64,000 nt of DNA from assembly GCF_900639865.1 (NCBI RefSeq), contig NZ_CAAAHX010000008.1:62001-126000 (forward strand), read 5' to 3'. This document shows positions 34,260 to 44,416 of the stretch, in pieces; the first letter of the stretch is position 1, and the number at the start of each line of letters is the position of its first letter. Under the pieces are notes generated by a model. It did no database searches. It was not told the origin of the DNA and was given only the letters and a program-made list of their open reading frames with translations. This DNA comes from Legionella gresilensis (lineage in GTDB: Bacteria; Pseudomonadota; Gammaproteobacteria; Legionellales; Legionellaceae). The position numbers and the translations under genes were made by a program.

Positions 34260-36269
34260 TTATGTTTTATTACCTGAACTTGCCGCCTTTTTTAGCATTT
34301 CTTTAAGTAAAAAACGAGCCGGCGATAAAGAACAAATAAACGAGGAAGACAAAGCAAATGGTTGTCTAGTAATTACAGCAGTTAACCAATCAGCGCATAG
34401 AGGTATAGTTGTTAAACCTCGAGAGCCAAAACCTGTAAATACATATAAACCGCGATGATAATCGCTGATTATTGGCAGCCACCGCTTTGGATCTTTAGCT
34501 AAGGGAGAAAAGAGGTCTTTAAAAATATACTCATTAGGAAGGGGTCCTACTATAGGAAAATAATCTGGCGTTGTAGCACGTACACCCATCCAATGATCAA
34601 CTACAGACTTAGATCTTTTTAAACTAGGCAATAAGATATTTAACTTAGCCAAATTTTTTTCATTATCAGCTTGTAAATTCTCTATACTTGTTTTATTAGG
34701 ATGATATGTAGCGCCAATAGCATGTTCATTATTTAAATTAGGTAAAATATGACCTTGACCACAAATAGGGATGGCTAGTTTTGCTAACTCAGAATTAGTC
34801 TTAATAAAGGTTAGTTGCCCGCTGGTAGGAATAAGCGGCAAAAAAGAGGATTCATAAAATTGATTTGCTTGATAACCATTGGCAATGACTACTACATCCG
34901 CAGAAAGCTCTTTACAAAACCATGTTTTATTATCGCAATACAAATCATTAATTTTATAATTTGCAAAATGATGTATTCGTGGATTAGCGACTAAAATCTT
35001 ACAAAATTCTTTACAATTTATCCAACCCGATAAAGGCAAAAAAAGCGCGTCAAAATCTACCTTTAGATTTGCATATATCTCAGCTTCTTTTGCCGAGATT
35101 AGCTGCCCTAACTGTGGATAGTAAGCAAGCAAATGTGTGTTTATACTCTCTAGTAATTTTTGTTCTTGGCTATTATAAGCAAGTTGTAGAATACCCTTTA
35201 ATTCACCAATAGAATGAGATAACAAGGCTTGTTTATAAAAGTGATGAGCATATAAATAAGCAGTTAACATAAACTGCGCTATAGGAGACTGAAATGCTGA
35301 AAACTGAGGATATAAAATAGCTTGTGGATTGCCAGAGGCACCACTTGCTAACTCTTTTTGATTATCAAGTAAGAAAACTTCACACCCTTTTTTAGCTAAA
35401 TAATATGCTATAGTACATCCTGCTAATCCACCTCCAATTACTATCGCTTTACCTACACGTTCGGTTTTAGTTGAAGGCAGATACCAAGGTGTTTTTTTTA
35501 CCTTACGAGATTGATACACCTTATCAAGTTGGACATAAAAAATTTGTTTCTTAGAAATTAAGCTACTTTTTTTCTTTATTTTAAAACCCATGTCTTGCAA
35601 AGAAGCTTGCATTTTTTCCTGCACGTCAATGCCAGTTAGTGTAGCTTTAGGGGAAGATAAGAGGGCAAGAGTGGTAGAAAACTCCTGAGCTTTTAGTGAG
35701 GTATTAAACGGATATTCTTTCAAAAACCAAGCATCGATACTAAATTGTCGCAATTTATACTCTAAATCTTTTTCGCCACAAACAATTAATTCCTGAAAAC
35801 TAGAAATTAAATCCCCTAGTATTAAGATTAAATTAATCCTGCCTTGCTCAAAGCTTAAATAATGAAAACCTGGTGTTAAAATAGGATACTGTTCTAAAAG
35901 TAAATCTGCTTGCAATTTTAATTGTGGAAATTTTTTTAAAATTCTTGCTAAATCCGTTTTTTTTAAAGGCTGTGGATCACAGCTGATATAATAAAGCGCT
36001 GCTGTATTTGGCGCATATTTTAACCAATATTGCCAACTTAATAAGAACGTTAAACCAGCTTGAAACTGAGTATCAGCTAAAGTGAAGTGATTATCTTGAT
36101 TTACAAGTTGCTGCCAACGATTAATAAGTTCATTGCCGATAATAATAGCCTCTTCAAGATCTAATTGCGTATTAAGAGGTAAATGAAGACTATCAGTCAT
36201 AATGGAATAAGGCAAATCGTCACGCCATCCTAATTCCATCGTTTTTATTGGATTAAATAGACGGCTCAA
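34260..36269 (-). CDS. mnmC: MnmC-type tRNA modification protein with a degenerate methyltransferase domain
   Basis: MnmC finishes mnm5s2U at the tRNA wobble position: a C-terminal FAD oxidoreductase removes the carboxymethyl group and an N-terminal methyltransferase adds methyl. At 669 residues it is full length. The FAD domain is intact, with VIGGGLAGCTIAYYL near 276, ELASGASGNPQAILYPQFS and GVRATTPDYFPIVGP. In the N-terminal domain the SAM loop GFGTGLNF is replaced by QFQAGLTF (68-75), and the catalytic block DAWFLDGFAP reads DAWFLKEYPF. The start is TTG with AGGA six bases before it; the next ATG (M11) has no ribosome site. It lies 12 bases after the POT transporter gene. Confidence 0.85.
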   Translation of the reverse strand: MSRLFNPIKTMELGWRDDLPYSIMTDSLHLPLNTQLDLEEAIIIGNELINRWQQLVNQDNHFTLADTQFQAGLTFLLSWQYWLKYAPNTAALYYISCDPQPLKKTDLARILKKFPQLKLQADLLLEQYPILTPGFHYLSFEQGRINLILILGDLISSFQELIVCGEKDLEYKLRQFSIDAWFLKEYPFNTSLKAQEFSTTLALLSSPKATLTGIDVQEKMQASLQDMGFKIKKKSSLISKKQIFYVQLDKVYQSRKVKKTPWYLPSTKTERVGKAIVIGGGLAGCTIAYYLAKKGCEVFLLDNQKELASGASGNPQAILYPQFSAFQSPIAQFMLTAYLYAHHFYKQALLSHSIGELKGILQLAYNSQEQKLLESINTHLLAYYPQLGQLISAKEAEIYANLKVDFDALFLPLSGWINCKEFCKILVANPRIHHFANYKINDLYCDNKTWFCKELSADVVVIANGYQANQFYESSFLPLIPTSGQLTFIKTNSELAKLAIPICGQGHILPNLNNEHAIGATYHPNKTSIENLQADNEKNLAKLNILLPSLKRSKSVVDHWMGVRATTPDYFPIVGPLPNEYIFKDLFSPLAKDPKRWLPIISDYHRGLYVFTGFGSRGLTTIPLCADWLTAVITRQPFALSSSFICSLSPARFLLKEMLKKAASSGNKT

Positions 36270-36281
36270 TTAAAATCCTAA

Positions 36282-37787
36282 CTAAACAGCAATTAAAGAA
36301 ACATCATCTTTAGTAACTTGGTTTTTGTCATTCATCCATCTTTTTACAATAGGCGATAAAAGGAATAGAGATATACTTGCGACAATTGCTATACACCCTA
36401 AAATTAAAAAGACATGACTATAACCTGCATTCGTTACAAGAGGATTGACAGTATTATGTCCTACTGTCATCCAATTAGAACTATAACTCGATAAAGTTGC
36501 ACCTACACCAGTTGAAAGCATCCAAATGCCCATCATCACACCTTGCAATGAGCTTGGCGCCAAAGCACCAACCATAGCATAACCAATAGGTGAAATAAGT
36601 AATTCGCCTGCACTTTGTAAAACAAAACTCATAACTATCCATTCTGGCCCTACTAATCCTTTATCATTAGCATTAGCAATACCCATAGGTAAAATAGCAA
36701 AGGCGGCCCCTATTAAAAACAGTGCAAAAGCAAATTGCATAGGAATATTAATATAAACGCCGCGGGCTCGCATGCGATTAAATAGCAGACTCAACAAAGG
36801 ACCACCTACAACAATACAAATAGTATTAATGTTTTGAAACCATTGTGGTGGGATAGTTAACATCAACCAATGACGCTGCACATTATGGTCAATAAAATGA
36901 GTTAGGCCCATCGGCCCAATTTGGTAAAGCATCCAAAAAACAATACCTATTATCATTAATATGCCAAAAGCAAATATTTTTTCACGTGCTTCTTGTTCGG
37001 GTTGCTTAAATGCTAGCCAATAAATAACGCCGACCATGGTAATCCCCGTAATCAGTACTAACTTATTAGCTAAGTCTGCAAAATGCAGTAAAGGACTCAA
37101 AATGAAAGGAAGACAGCAAACCATCAGTAAGCCTTTTAAGGAAGAACGAATTTGTTTACCCTTATCAAGCTGTGCGTAAAGACTATATTTATCTGCCAAA
37201 GCGTGCCAATAATATAAACAGATTAAGAGAGCTGCCAAATTACCGATACTACTTAATAGAAATAAACGGTGATAGTTATGAAGCAATTGGAAATAACCAC
37301 TTAAACTAAAGCCAGCAAAAAAACCAATATTCATACCAGCATAATTATAAAGAAAGGCACTTTCACGTCTTATATCTTCTGGCTTAAATCGCTGAGTTAG
37401 CATGCAATTTAAGCAAGTTACATTTAATCCAGCGCCTGTTAAAAAAGCAGCCAATCCATAATATAAGTATTCTAACCTAACAAAAGCAAGTAACAAGCAA
37501 CCTATTATTTGTGCTAACATGCCCACACAAAATAAAGCTCGATAAGATAAAAAGCGTCCGCCCCAATACCCACCTAATAAATGTAATGCAAAATTAAATG
37601 CTACAAAGACACCCATAATACTATTGGCATATTGGGCTGTTAAATGTAAGGGACCAGTCATATAAAGAACTAACGTTGAATATAAAACGCTAAAACTTAA
37701 AGTAGAGAAAATTTGAATACAAAAAAGTGCAAAAATACTTTGAGAAAAAAAACCACCCAGTGATTTATTGCTATCTTTCATGGACAT
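36282..37787 (-). CDS. POT/PTR2-family peptide:proton symporter
   Basis: A 501-residue inner-membrane protein with about 12-14 hydrophobic segments, importing di- or tripeptides with protons. Family cues are NSIMGVFVAFNFALHLLGGYWGG near residue 45, FLYNYAGMNIGFFAGFSLSGYF near 145 (the PTR2 FYxxINxG region) and QSAGELLISPIGYAMVGALAP near 390. AGGGG precedes the ATG. Legionella species live on amino acids and peptides, which fits. It is upstream of mnmC with a 12-base gap, an unusual pairing for a tRNA-modification gene. Confidence 0.88.
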   Translation of the reverse strand: MSMKDSNKSLGGFFSQSIFALFCIQIFSTLSFSVLYSTLVLYMTGPLHLTAQYANSIMGVFVAFNFALHLLGGYWGGRFLSYRALFCVGMLAQIIGCLLLAFVRLEYLYYGLAAFLTGAGLNVTCLNCMLTQRFKPEDIRRESAFLYNYAGMNIGFFAGFSLSGYFQLLHNYHRLFLLSSIGNLAALLICLYYWHALADKYSLYAQLDKGKQIRSSLKGLLMVCCLPFILSPLLHFADLANKLVLITGITMVGVIYWLAFKQPEQEAREKIFAFGILMIIGIVFWMLYQIGPMGLTHFIDHNVQRHWLMLTIPPQWFQNINTICIVVGGPLLSLLFNRMRARGVYINIPMQFAFALFLIGAAFAILPMGIANANDKGLVGPEWIVMSFVLQSAGELLISPIGYAMVGALAPSSLQGVMMGIWMLSTGVGATLSSYSSNWMTVGHNTVNPLVTNAGYSHVFLILGCIAIVASISLFLLSPIVKRWMNDKNQVTKDDVSLIAV

Positions 37788-38085
37788 TTAATATTTCCCC
37801 TATTTACTCTAATCTTTGACTATGCCATGCAATTTTTTAACTGTCTATGTTCACTTTCAATGAAAACGACAAACTTTATTATCTATCAATAATAAGAATC
37901 ATTTTATTTACAAAATGATTTTTTTGAAGCATATTGATATATTTTGAACAAAAAGCATCTATACTTCTCGCCAATAAAAACAAAAGTAAGAAACCAGTAA
38001 GGTTATTTGGGTAAGTAATATTATTATCTTCCTAAATTTCTTTGACTTTCTGCTAAATTATATTATGAATAAAAAAGGTTACCAA

Positions 38086-40149
38086 ATGCATAGAAAAATT
38101 TATTTAACAGGCATTGAAAAAAGACCCGGAAAGTCATTTATTTCGCTAGGAATCGTTACTATTTTACAAAAACATTATTCACTACATTGCGTCAAGTTAT
38201 TTAAAGAACTTGATAATAATCAAACCCTACTTTTACAAAGCTTAACACATAACTTTATGTCGCCAACTATGTCGATTGCTCAAGCCATTAATCTGATGCG
38301 GGAAGAACCAGACATATTGTTCTCAACTATTTTTGAAATGATTAGTGGAAACAAAGATTATGAAATTACTTATATAGAAGGGAGCGATTTTGAAAGTGAT
38401 AATGATGTTTTTGAGTACGAATTTAATTTAACTTTGGCGGCACAACTAAATTGTGAAGTTATTCTTACGATCTCGGCTAAAGATAGATCTTTAAATCATA
38501 TGCTGTCTATCATTGCAACTGCACTAGAAATTAGTAAACGTAATCATGCTCAAGTTATTGGAATTATTGTTAATCGTGTGCCACTTAAAGATGAGTTTAA
38601 AGCTTACGAGCTTTTTAAAAATCAATTTCCCCTCTTAACATTTATTATCATTCCTGAATTTGAAAATTTAGCAAATCCATCCATGCAAGAAATTGCTAAT
38701 AAATTAAATGCTATTGTTCTATGCGGAAAAGATGAATTGCATCGTAGTGCAAAACAATTTACGGTCGCTGCTAAAACAATTGGTAATTTTCTTGAGTCCA
38801 GACTTAAACGAGATGGTATGTTAATTATTACGCCTGATGATCGTATCGATATTTTATTAGGTTCACTTCTAGCCGATCAATCAAGCTCTTATCCAAAGAT
38901 AGCCGGCATTGTTCTTACGGGTGGTGAAATGCTCGGTAAAACAATACGAGAAATTATTTCAGGTTTAGAGCGCCCTTTTCCAGTCTTATTAACATCGCAT
39001 CACACTTATGAGACAGCTACTTTATTATTCACAGCTAAGTTTGGTCTAAGTAAAGATAATTCAGCAAAAGTAAAAGTAGCCATTGATGCCATGGAAACTT
39101 ATCTTTCACCCCCTATTTTAAAACTAATTAACCAAACTAAAAAAATTTCAGGCTTAACACCTGCAATCTTTTTGCATGAATTAGTTAATAAAGTACGTTC
39201 TAGTAAGCGTCATATTGTTTTACCAGAAGGAACTGATACTCGGATTTTAATTGCTGCTGATTATCTTTTGAAACGGAATATAGTAAAAATTACTTTACTG
39301 GGTAATAAAGAAAAAATTAAACTTCTAGAAAAACGGATGCAGCTTGATTTAAGTCATGCCAAAATTATTGATGTTGATGAGTCCGAAAAAAAAGCAAGCT
39401 ATGCAAAACAATATTGGCAGCTTCGACAACATAAAAATGTTAATTTGCCTATAGCGCTTGAGCGTATGGCTGATGTTAATTATTTTGCTGCCATGATGGT
39501 GTATTGTGGTGATGCTGATGGCATGGTATCAGGCGCTGAACATACTACAGCAAGCACGGTAAGACCTGCTTTAGAAATTATAAAAACTAAACCTGATATA
39601 ACTCGTGTGTCATCCATTTTTATCATGTGTCTACCCACTAGAGTCTTAATTTATGGCGATTGCGCAATAAACCCAGACCCAGACAGTTCAATGTTAGCTG
39701 AAATTACCCTGCAAGCCATAGAGATCGCTAAACATTTAGGCATTGAGCCTAAGGCTGCACTCTTATCTTATTCCTCTGGCACGTCGGGAAGTGGCAAAAG
39801 CGTAGATAAAGTTAGTAAAGCAGTTGAGATTCTTCATCGAGACTTTCCAGAAATACCTGTAGAAGGGCCAATGCAGTATGATGCTGCTGTAGATGACGAG
39901 GTTGCGGCGAAGAAACTTCCCGGTTCAAAAATTGCAGGCAAAGCCAATGTGTTAATTTTTCCAGATTTAAATACAGGTAACAACACCTATAAGGCGGTAC
40001 AGCGAGAAACAGGCGCTCTAGCCATTGGCCCTATTTTATTAGGTTTAAATAAGCCCGTTAATGACTTAAGCCGTGGTTGTACACCGCAAGACATAATTAA
40101 TACTATTTTAGTGACGGCATTACAAGCAGAGGATAACCATGAGCATTAA
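38086..40149 (+). CDS. pta: Phosphate acetyltransferase, long form
   Basis: Pta interconverts acetyl-CoA and acetyl phosphate. From ATG 38086 it has 687 residues, the long form. The N-terminal CobB/MinD-like domain starts MHRKIYLTGIEKRPGKSFIS, the DRTGG-like domain is central, and the catalytic PTA_PTB domain begins near residue 360, with HIVLPEGTDTRILIAADYLL and SYSSGTSGSGKSVDKV. An earlier ATG at 38065 lacks a ribosome site, whereas AGG lies about 8 bases before 38086, so the latter was chosen. It overlaps ackA by 11 bases. Confidence 0.94.
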   Translation: MHRKIYLTGIEKRPGKSFISLGIVTILQKHYSLHCVKLFKELDNNQTLLLQSLTHNFMSPTMSIAQAINLMREEPDILFSTIFEMISGNKDYEITYIEGSDFESDNDVFEYEFNLTLAAQLNCEVILTISAKDRSLNHMLSIIATALEISKRNHAQVIGIIVNRVPLKDEFKAYELFKNQFPLLTFIIIPEFENLANPSMQEIANKLNAIVLCGKDELHRSAKQFTVAAKTIGNFLESRLKRDGMLIITPDDRIDILLGSLLADQSSSYPKIAGIVLTGGEMLGKTIREIISGLERPFPVLLTSHHTYETATLLFTAKFGLSKDNSAKVKVAIDAMETYLSPPILKLINQTKKISGLTPAIFLHELVNKVRSSKRHIVLPEGTDTRILIAADYLLKRNIVKITLLGNKEKIKLLEKRMQLDLSHAKIIDVDESEKKASYAKQYWQLRQHKNVNLPIALERMADVNYFAAMMVYCGDADGMVSGAEHTTASTVRPALEIIKTKPDITRVSSIFIMCLPTRVLIYGDCAINPDPDSSMLAEITLQAIEIAKHLGIEPKAALLSYSSGTSGSGKSVDKVSKAVEILHRDFPEIPVEGPMQYDAAVDDEVAAKKLPGSKIAGKANVLIFPDLNTGNNTYKAVQRETGALAIGPILLGLNKPVNDLSRGCTPQDIINTILVTALQAEDNHEH

Positions 40150-41392
40150 TCAAGTTATTAACAAAGATTGTATTTTAACGATTAATGCTGGCAGCTCATC
40201 GATTAAATACAAAGTATTTACTCAACAAAACAATCATCAAATGACACCCTTATTATCTGGACTCATTGAGGGTATTACTGAAGAAGCAGGACTTTGGCAT
40301 CATTATAGAGAGCATAAAGAGCAGCGCTCGCATCATTTTATTAATCATCAAGAGGCATTTGCTGCATTAGCTAAGCAGCTTCAACTAGATTTAGTTAATA
40401 AAACAATTGTTGGCGTTGGCCATCGAGTTGTACATGGCGGGCCCCATTTATGGCAACCCACAATTATTACACCAGAGATACTTAAAGAAATTAAAGCCTT
40501 AGCAAAATTAGCACCGCTACATAATCCTATCAATGCCGCGGGTATTGAATACGCTCAAACATATTTTAAAGAAGCCATACATGTAGCTATTTTTGATACA
40601 GGTTTTCACCATACCATGCCTAAGCATACTCATTCTTATGCCATCGATGCTCACCTAGCCCAACAACTTAATATTAGACGCTATGGTTTTCATGGTATTA
40701 ATCATGAATATGTAAGTTATGAAGCAGCAAAATTTTTAGAAAAGCCTCTTTCCGCGTGTCATTTTATTTCTTTACATTTAGGAAATGGTGCAAGTGCTTG
40801 TTTAATTAAAAATGGGAAATCCTTTGATACGTCAATGGGCATGACACCTTTGGCTGGATTAATAATGGGAACTCGTTGCGGCGATATTGATCCCGCCATT
40901 CCCATTTACCTTCAAGAGCAAGGATTAGAACTATCGACAGTCAATACCGTACTTAATAAGCAAAGTGGCCTAAAGGGAATTGCGAATAATAATGATATGC
41001 GTGCTGTTTTAGAAAATTTTCATGCTGGCGATGAAAATGCTATTCTTGCTATAAATATGTACGTTTATGCCATTCAAAAGATCATTGGTGCTTACCTAAC
41101 TCAAGTAAATAAGCTAGACGCTTTGATTTTTACTGGCGGTGTAGGCGAAAACTCAGCTTTTATCCGTGCAAAAATTATATCTTCTCTAAAGCATTTTGGT
41201 TTTATTCTAGATAATGATTTAAATCAAAAAAATAAACAAAAAGAGTGCTCGGTAATATCAAAATGCGAAGCTCCTATCTTGATTGTACCGAGCGATGAAG
41301 AAAAATGGATAATGCAAAAAGTCTTTGAAAAATTAACCTGCGAATCAAAATCACTTTTGCCCATTTTAAATAGTATTAAAAGACCTAAATAA
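40139..41392 (+). CDS. ackA: Acetate kinase
   Basis: AckA makes ATP and acetate from acetyl phosphate, or the reverse when acetate is used. It has 417 residues, slightly longer than usual because of a C-terminal tail (LLPILNSIKRPK). The ASKHA-fold motifs are present: LTINAGSSSIKYKVF at the start, GHRVVHGG near 98, FDTGFHHTMP near 150, GFHGINHEYV near 185 and GGVGENSAFIRAKI near 335. It overlaps the pta 3' end, so the pair is cotranscribed. A strong terminator begins directly after its stop codon. Confidence 0.96.
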   Translation: MSINQVINKDCILTINAGSSSIKYKVFTQQNNHQMTPLLSGLIEGITEEAGLWHHYREHKEQRSHHFINHQEAFAALAKQLQLDLVNKTIVGVGHRVVHGGPHLWQPTIITPEILKEIKALAKLAPLHNPINAAGIEYAQTYFKEAIHVAIFDTGFHHTMPKHTHSYAIDAHLAQQLNIRRYGFHGINHEYVSYEAAKFLEKPLSACHFISLHLGNGASACLIKNGKSFDTSMGMTPLAGLIMGTRCGDIDPAIPIYLQEQGLELSTVNTVLNKQSGLKGIANNNDMRAVLENFHAGDENAILAINMYVYAIQKIIGAYLTQVNKLDALIFTGGVGENSAFIRAKIISSLKHFGFILDNDLNQKNKQKECSVISKCEAPILIVPSDEEKWIMQKVFEKLTCESKSLLPILNSIKRPK

Positions 41393-41447
41393 GGCAACTG
41401 GCGCATTCCTATTTAAGACTTATAAACGCGCCAGTTGCCATTGTATT
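41393..41447. terminator. Bidirectional terminator between ackA and the spherulin-like gene
   Basis: GGCAACTGGCGC at 41393-41404 pairs perfectly over 12 bases with GCGCCAGTTGCC at 41428-41439, with a 23-base loop. On the plus strand it begins at the base after the ackA stop and is followed by a T-rich stretch. On the minus strand it lies just beyond the stop of the convergent gene at 41453 and is followed by TTATTTAGG. It can serve both genes. Confidence 0.8.
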
Positions 41448-41452
41448 TTAAT

Positions 41453-42619
41453 TTATTGTTGACTGATGCCACTTAATTCAGCCGCCCAATATGTGGCGCC
41501 CGGTAGAGTATCCCATGGATTAGGCAATGTATCAGGTGTGATATAAACCCAGCCAGCGTGTCTTTGTTTAGTTAAGCTTATAGCATTAGTTAATGAACTA
41601 TATGGTGTTGCATACAATAAATGCCAAAAACGAGATGCAGGATATTTTGTTTCCCAACCACTAGGACGCCAGTTAACATAAGCGTTATAGTTTGATTCAA
41701 AGGTTACTAGAATATCAGTTGCATTAATGTAGCATTCAGGTGTATTGGTGCCAAAATTAATGCTTGTAATTGCCTTACCACCTTTTGCTTTTACATGACT
41801 ATTTAAATTTTGGTAGTAGGTAAGCTTAGTGCAATTTTCAGAAAACCCTTCATCAAAAAAGATACCATCAACTTGATACCAGTTATAATATCTATTGATA
41901 TCAGCTCGAATAGCCGTAAGACTACGCTGGCCATAACTAGTATAAACATAACCCAATACCGATTGACCTGCGTTATGACTTCTCACAACTTGCGCTGCAT
42001 AAGCGGGATCCCTCGTTGAGCCAGGGCCATTGAATGGGTTAATTAAAACGATATTGGCTGTTGGGGATCCTTTTATTAACTGATCCCAATAACAGTTGGA
42101 TGTTCCAGTACACGGATAAAAATAAGAAGGAACAGCAATCTTTTGTGATGTATCATTGCAATTCGAATTAGCAGGATAAGAAAGCGTCATCTTTGTTAGA
42201 GACGAGATCCCTGCAGATGACTCAACTTGATAAAGATAATCTAAGCTTCCTGCACAATTTTTATTAGGAAGAACATCTTCTCGTTGGATAACCCATGTTT
42301 TAACATTCCCTGAGGTTACAGAAACAGCTTTAAGAGGCGTCCAATTCCAACCAGGGCCCGCATATTTGTAAAGTGTTTGATTCTCAATAAGATAATTAGC
42401 CATTAGTCCACCTTGCGGAAAACCATTATCTCCTTTTGGCTCAACATCAATATAAACTCGATAAAAATCCTGGGCAGCAGTAACTTCATATGAAAAGGTT
42501 ATTACATTAGAATCCGCGCTTGCCTTAGGATTAATAATTAAATTATCAGCTAAAGGTGATGACCATAACGAACTAACATAAAAAAACAGAAAAAATACAC
42601 TGATTTTTTTTAAACTCAT
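41453..42619 (-). CDS. Secreted spherulin-4-like glycoside hydrolase
   Basis: A 388-residue exported protein. The signal peptide ends near SLWS-S (residue 20). Residues about 25-155 form a beta-rich N-terminal domain with a carbohydrate-binding-like look (YAGPGWNWTPL). Residues 162-388 match the spherulin-4/Sph3 TIM-barrel family: IAVPSYFYPCTG, then YVYTSYGQRSL, the acidic motif DGIFFDEGF (251-259) and ISQQ at the end. Fungal and bacterial relatives (GH135 type) cleave alpha-1,4-galactosamine polymers. The substrate here is unknown. AAGGA precedes the ATG. It is monocistronic, with long AT-rich flanks, and is possibly acquired. Confidence 0.75.
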   Translation of the reverse strand: MSLKKISVFFLFFYVSSLWSSPLADNLIINPKASADSNVITFSYEVTAAQDFYRVYIDVEPKGDNGFPQGGLMANYLIENQTLYKYAGPGWNWTPLKAVSVTSGNVKTWVIQREDVLPNKNCAGSLDYLYQVESSAGISSLTKMTLSYPANSNCNDTSQKIAVPSYFYPCTGTSNCYWDQLIKGSPTANIVLINPFNGPGSTRDPAYAAQVVRSHNAGQSVLGYVYTSYGQRSLTAIRADINRYYNWYQVDGIFFDEGFSENCTKLTYYQNLNSHVKAKGGKAITSINFGTNTPECYINATDILVTFESNYNAYVNWRPSGWETKYPASRFWHLLYATPYSSLTNAISLTKQRHAGWVYITPDTLPNPWDTLPGATYWAAELSGISQQ

Positions 42620-42812
42620 TTTATATCCTTATTTTGTTTTAAATTCCTTTAAAAAATTATTTTTTTAAAGTTTTTTTTAACCAAAAGATCAGTATAAATG
42701 AGTTAAGATAATTTACTAAAGAGATCTTTTAAAATTTATTAAAATAAAATTTATATCAAAGATAAAAATCACTTATTTTTGATATAAATTTTTTAATAAT
42801 TTGTTGATTAAA

Positions 42813-44102
42813 TTAATCTTTTTTCAAATCGCTAAAGACTTTTTCTGCTGCTTCTATAGTTAAGCGAATTTCCTCTTGTCTATGCGCGCTAGATAAAAAT
42901 CCTGCCTCATACATAGAAGGAGCAAAGTAAATTCCTTTTTCAAGCATTTTGTGATAAAAGCGTTTAAATAAAGCTTCATCTGAAGCAGCAACATCCTGAT
43001 AACTCCACACTTGGGAATTTTGCGTAAAGCAAAAACCAAACATACCCCCTAACGATGCCTGACAAAAAGGTATAGAAAAAGCTTGAGCTAGTTCAGCTAA
43101 ACTCGTCATTAATAATTGTGTATAAGAAGCTAATTTCTCATAAAAACCTGGTTTCTCTATTTCACTTAACGTAGCTAATCCAGCTGCCATAGCTAAGGGG
43201 TTTCCAGATAAAGTACCTGCCTGATACACGCTACCTTCGGGTGCTAAATAAGATATAATGTCAGCCCGGCCACCTACTGCACCAACGGGCATACCGCCGC
43301 CAATAACTTTCCCTAATGTCGTTATATCAGGCATAACATTATAAAGTTCCTGTGCCCCGCCTAATCCAACTCTAAATCCAGTCATTACCTCATCAAAAAT
43401 TAATAAAGATTGATAAGTATTACATAATTTACGAAGCTCATTTAAAAAACCTGGCTTAGGCTGCACAAAACCCATATTACCGGCAATTGGTTCAATGATA
43501 ATAGCGGCAATATCTCTAGGATACTGATCAAATAAAGCTTCAACTTGTTCTAAGCTATTAAAATCAGCAGTTAAAGTATGTTCAGTAATACTTGTGGGAA
43601 TACCAGGAGATGCGGGAATGCCCAAAGTTAAAACCCCAGAGCCCGCTTTTACTAATAAACTATCATTATGTCCATGATAGCAGCCATTGAATTTAATAAT
43701 TTTATTTTTTTCAGTATAACCGCGAGCTAAACGGATCGCAGTCATCGTAGCCTCAGTACCAGAATTAACCATTCTTATTTTTTCGATAGCAGGCATTAGC
43801 TGAATTATTTTTTGTGCCAATTTAATTTCAAGTTCAGTAGGCGCACCGAAACTCATACCTTGCTGCAATGCCTCTTCAACTGCTTGAATAACTTTCGGAT
43901 GACAGTGGCCTAAAATTAAAGGGCCCCAAGAACCAACATAGTCGATATACTGATGATCATCAACATCTACTAAGTAAGCGCCTTTTCCCTGTTTAAAGAA
44001 AACAGGATTTCCACCTACACCCTTAAAAGCACGTACTGGAGAATTCACACCTCCTGGAATGATAGATTGGGCTTGCGTAAATAATTGCTCAGATTTAATC
44101 AT
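42813..44102 (-). CDS. hemL: Glutamate-1-semialdehyde 2,1-aminomutase
   Basis: HemL turns glutamate-1-semialdehyde into 5-aminolevulinate, the precursor of heme. It has 429 residues of PLP fold type I. The PLP lysine lies in [15 protein letters not shown] near residue 265. Other motifs are [15 protein letters not shown] at the N-terminus, [13 protein letters not shown] and [17 protein letters not shown]. It is monocistronic on the minus strand, divergent from the rubredoxin gene and near hemJ. Confidence 0.97.
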   Translation of the reverse strand: MIKSEQLFTQAQSIIPGGVNSPVRAFKGVGGNPVFFKQGKGAYLVDVDDHQYIDYVGSWGPLILGHCHPKVIQAVEEALQQGMSFGAPTELEIKLAQKIIQLMPAIEKIRMVNSGTEATMTAIRLARGYTEKNKIIKFNGCYHGHNDSLLVKAGSGVLTLGIPASPGIPTSITEHTLTADFNSLEQVEALFDQYPRDIAAIIIEPIAGNMGFVQPKPGFLNELRKLCNTYQSLLIFDEVMTGFRVGLGGAQELYNVMPDITTLGKVIGGGMPVGAVGGRADIISYLAPEGSVYQAGTLSGNPLAMAAGLATLSEIEKPGFYEKLASYTQLLMTSLAELAQAFSIPFCQASLGGMFGFCFTQNSQVWSYQDVAASDEALFKRFYHKMLEKGIYFAPSMYEAGFLSSAHRQEEIRLTIEAAEKVFSDLKKD

Positions 44103-44237
44103 TATGACTTCCTTTAAACAAAATGCTCTCTATTTTACTTCATCTAAAGGCTCATAAGAAATACAAATTTATCATTTATCTTTACATTAGGAGTCTCTAT
44201 CGGCAAAATTACTTTTTTTTGAAAGTTGAGATACAGA

Positions 44238-44414
44238 ATGCAAGATTATAAACGCTATATTTGTGTCATTTGTGGTTTTATTTATGATGAAGCAGAAGGT
44301 TGGCCAGAAGATGGCATTGAACCTGGTACACGTTGGGAAGATGTACCAGAAAATTGGTTTTGCCCGGATTGCGGTGCCGGTAAAGAGGATTTTGAAATGG
44401 TAGAAATTGAATAA
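44238..44414 (+). CDS. rubA: Rubredoxin
   Basis: A 58-residue electron carrier binding one iron through four cysteines: CVICGF near residue 8-11 and CPDCGA near 41-44. The family core [20 protein letters not shown] lies between them. The frame is open to a TTG at 44226, but ATG 44238 gives the normal start. It is convergent with the hemJ gene, whose stop lies two bases away. The redox partner is not visible. Confidence 0.95.
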   Translation: MQDYKRYICVICGFIYDEAEGWPEDGIEPGTRWEDVPENWFCPDCGAGKEDFEMVEIE

Positions 44415-44416
44415 GC

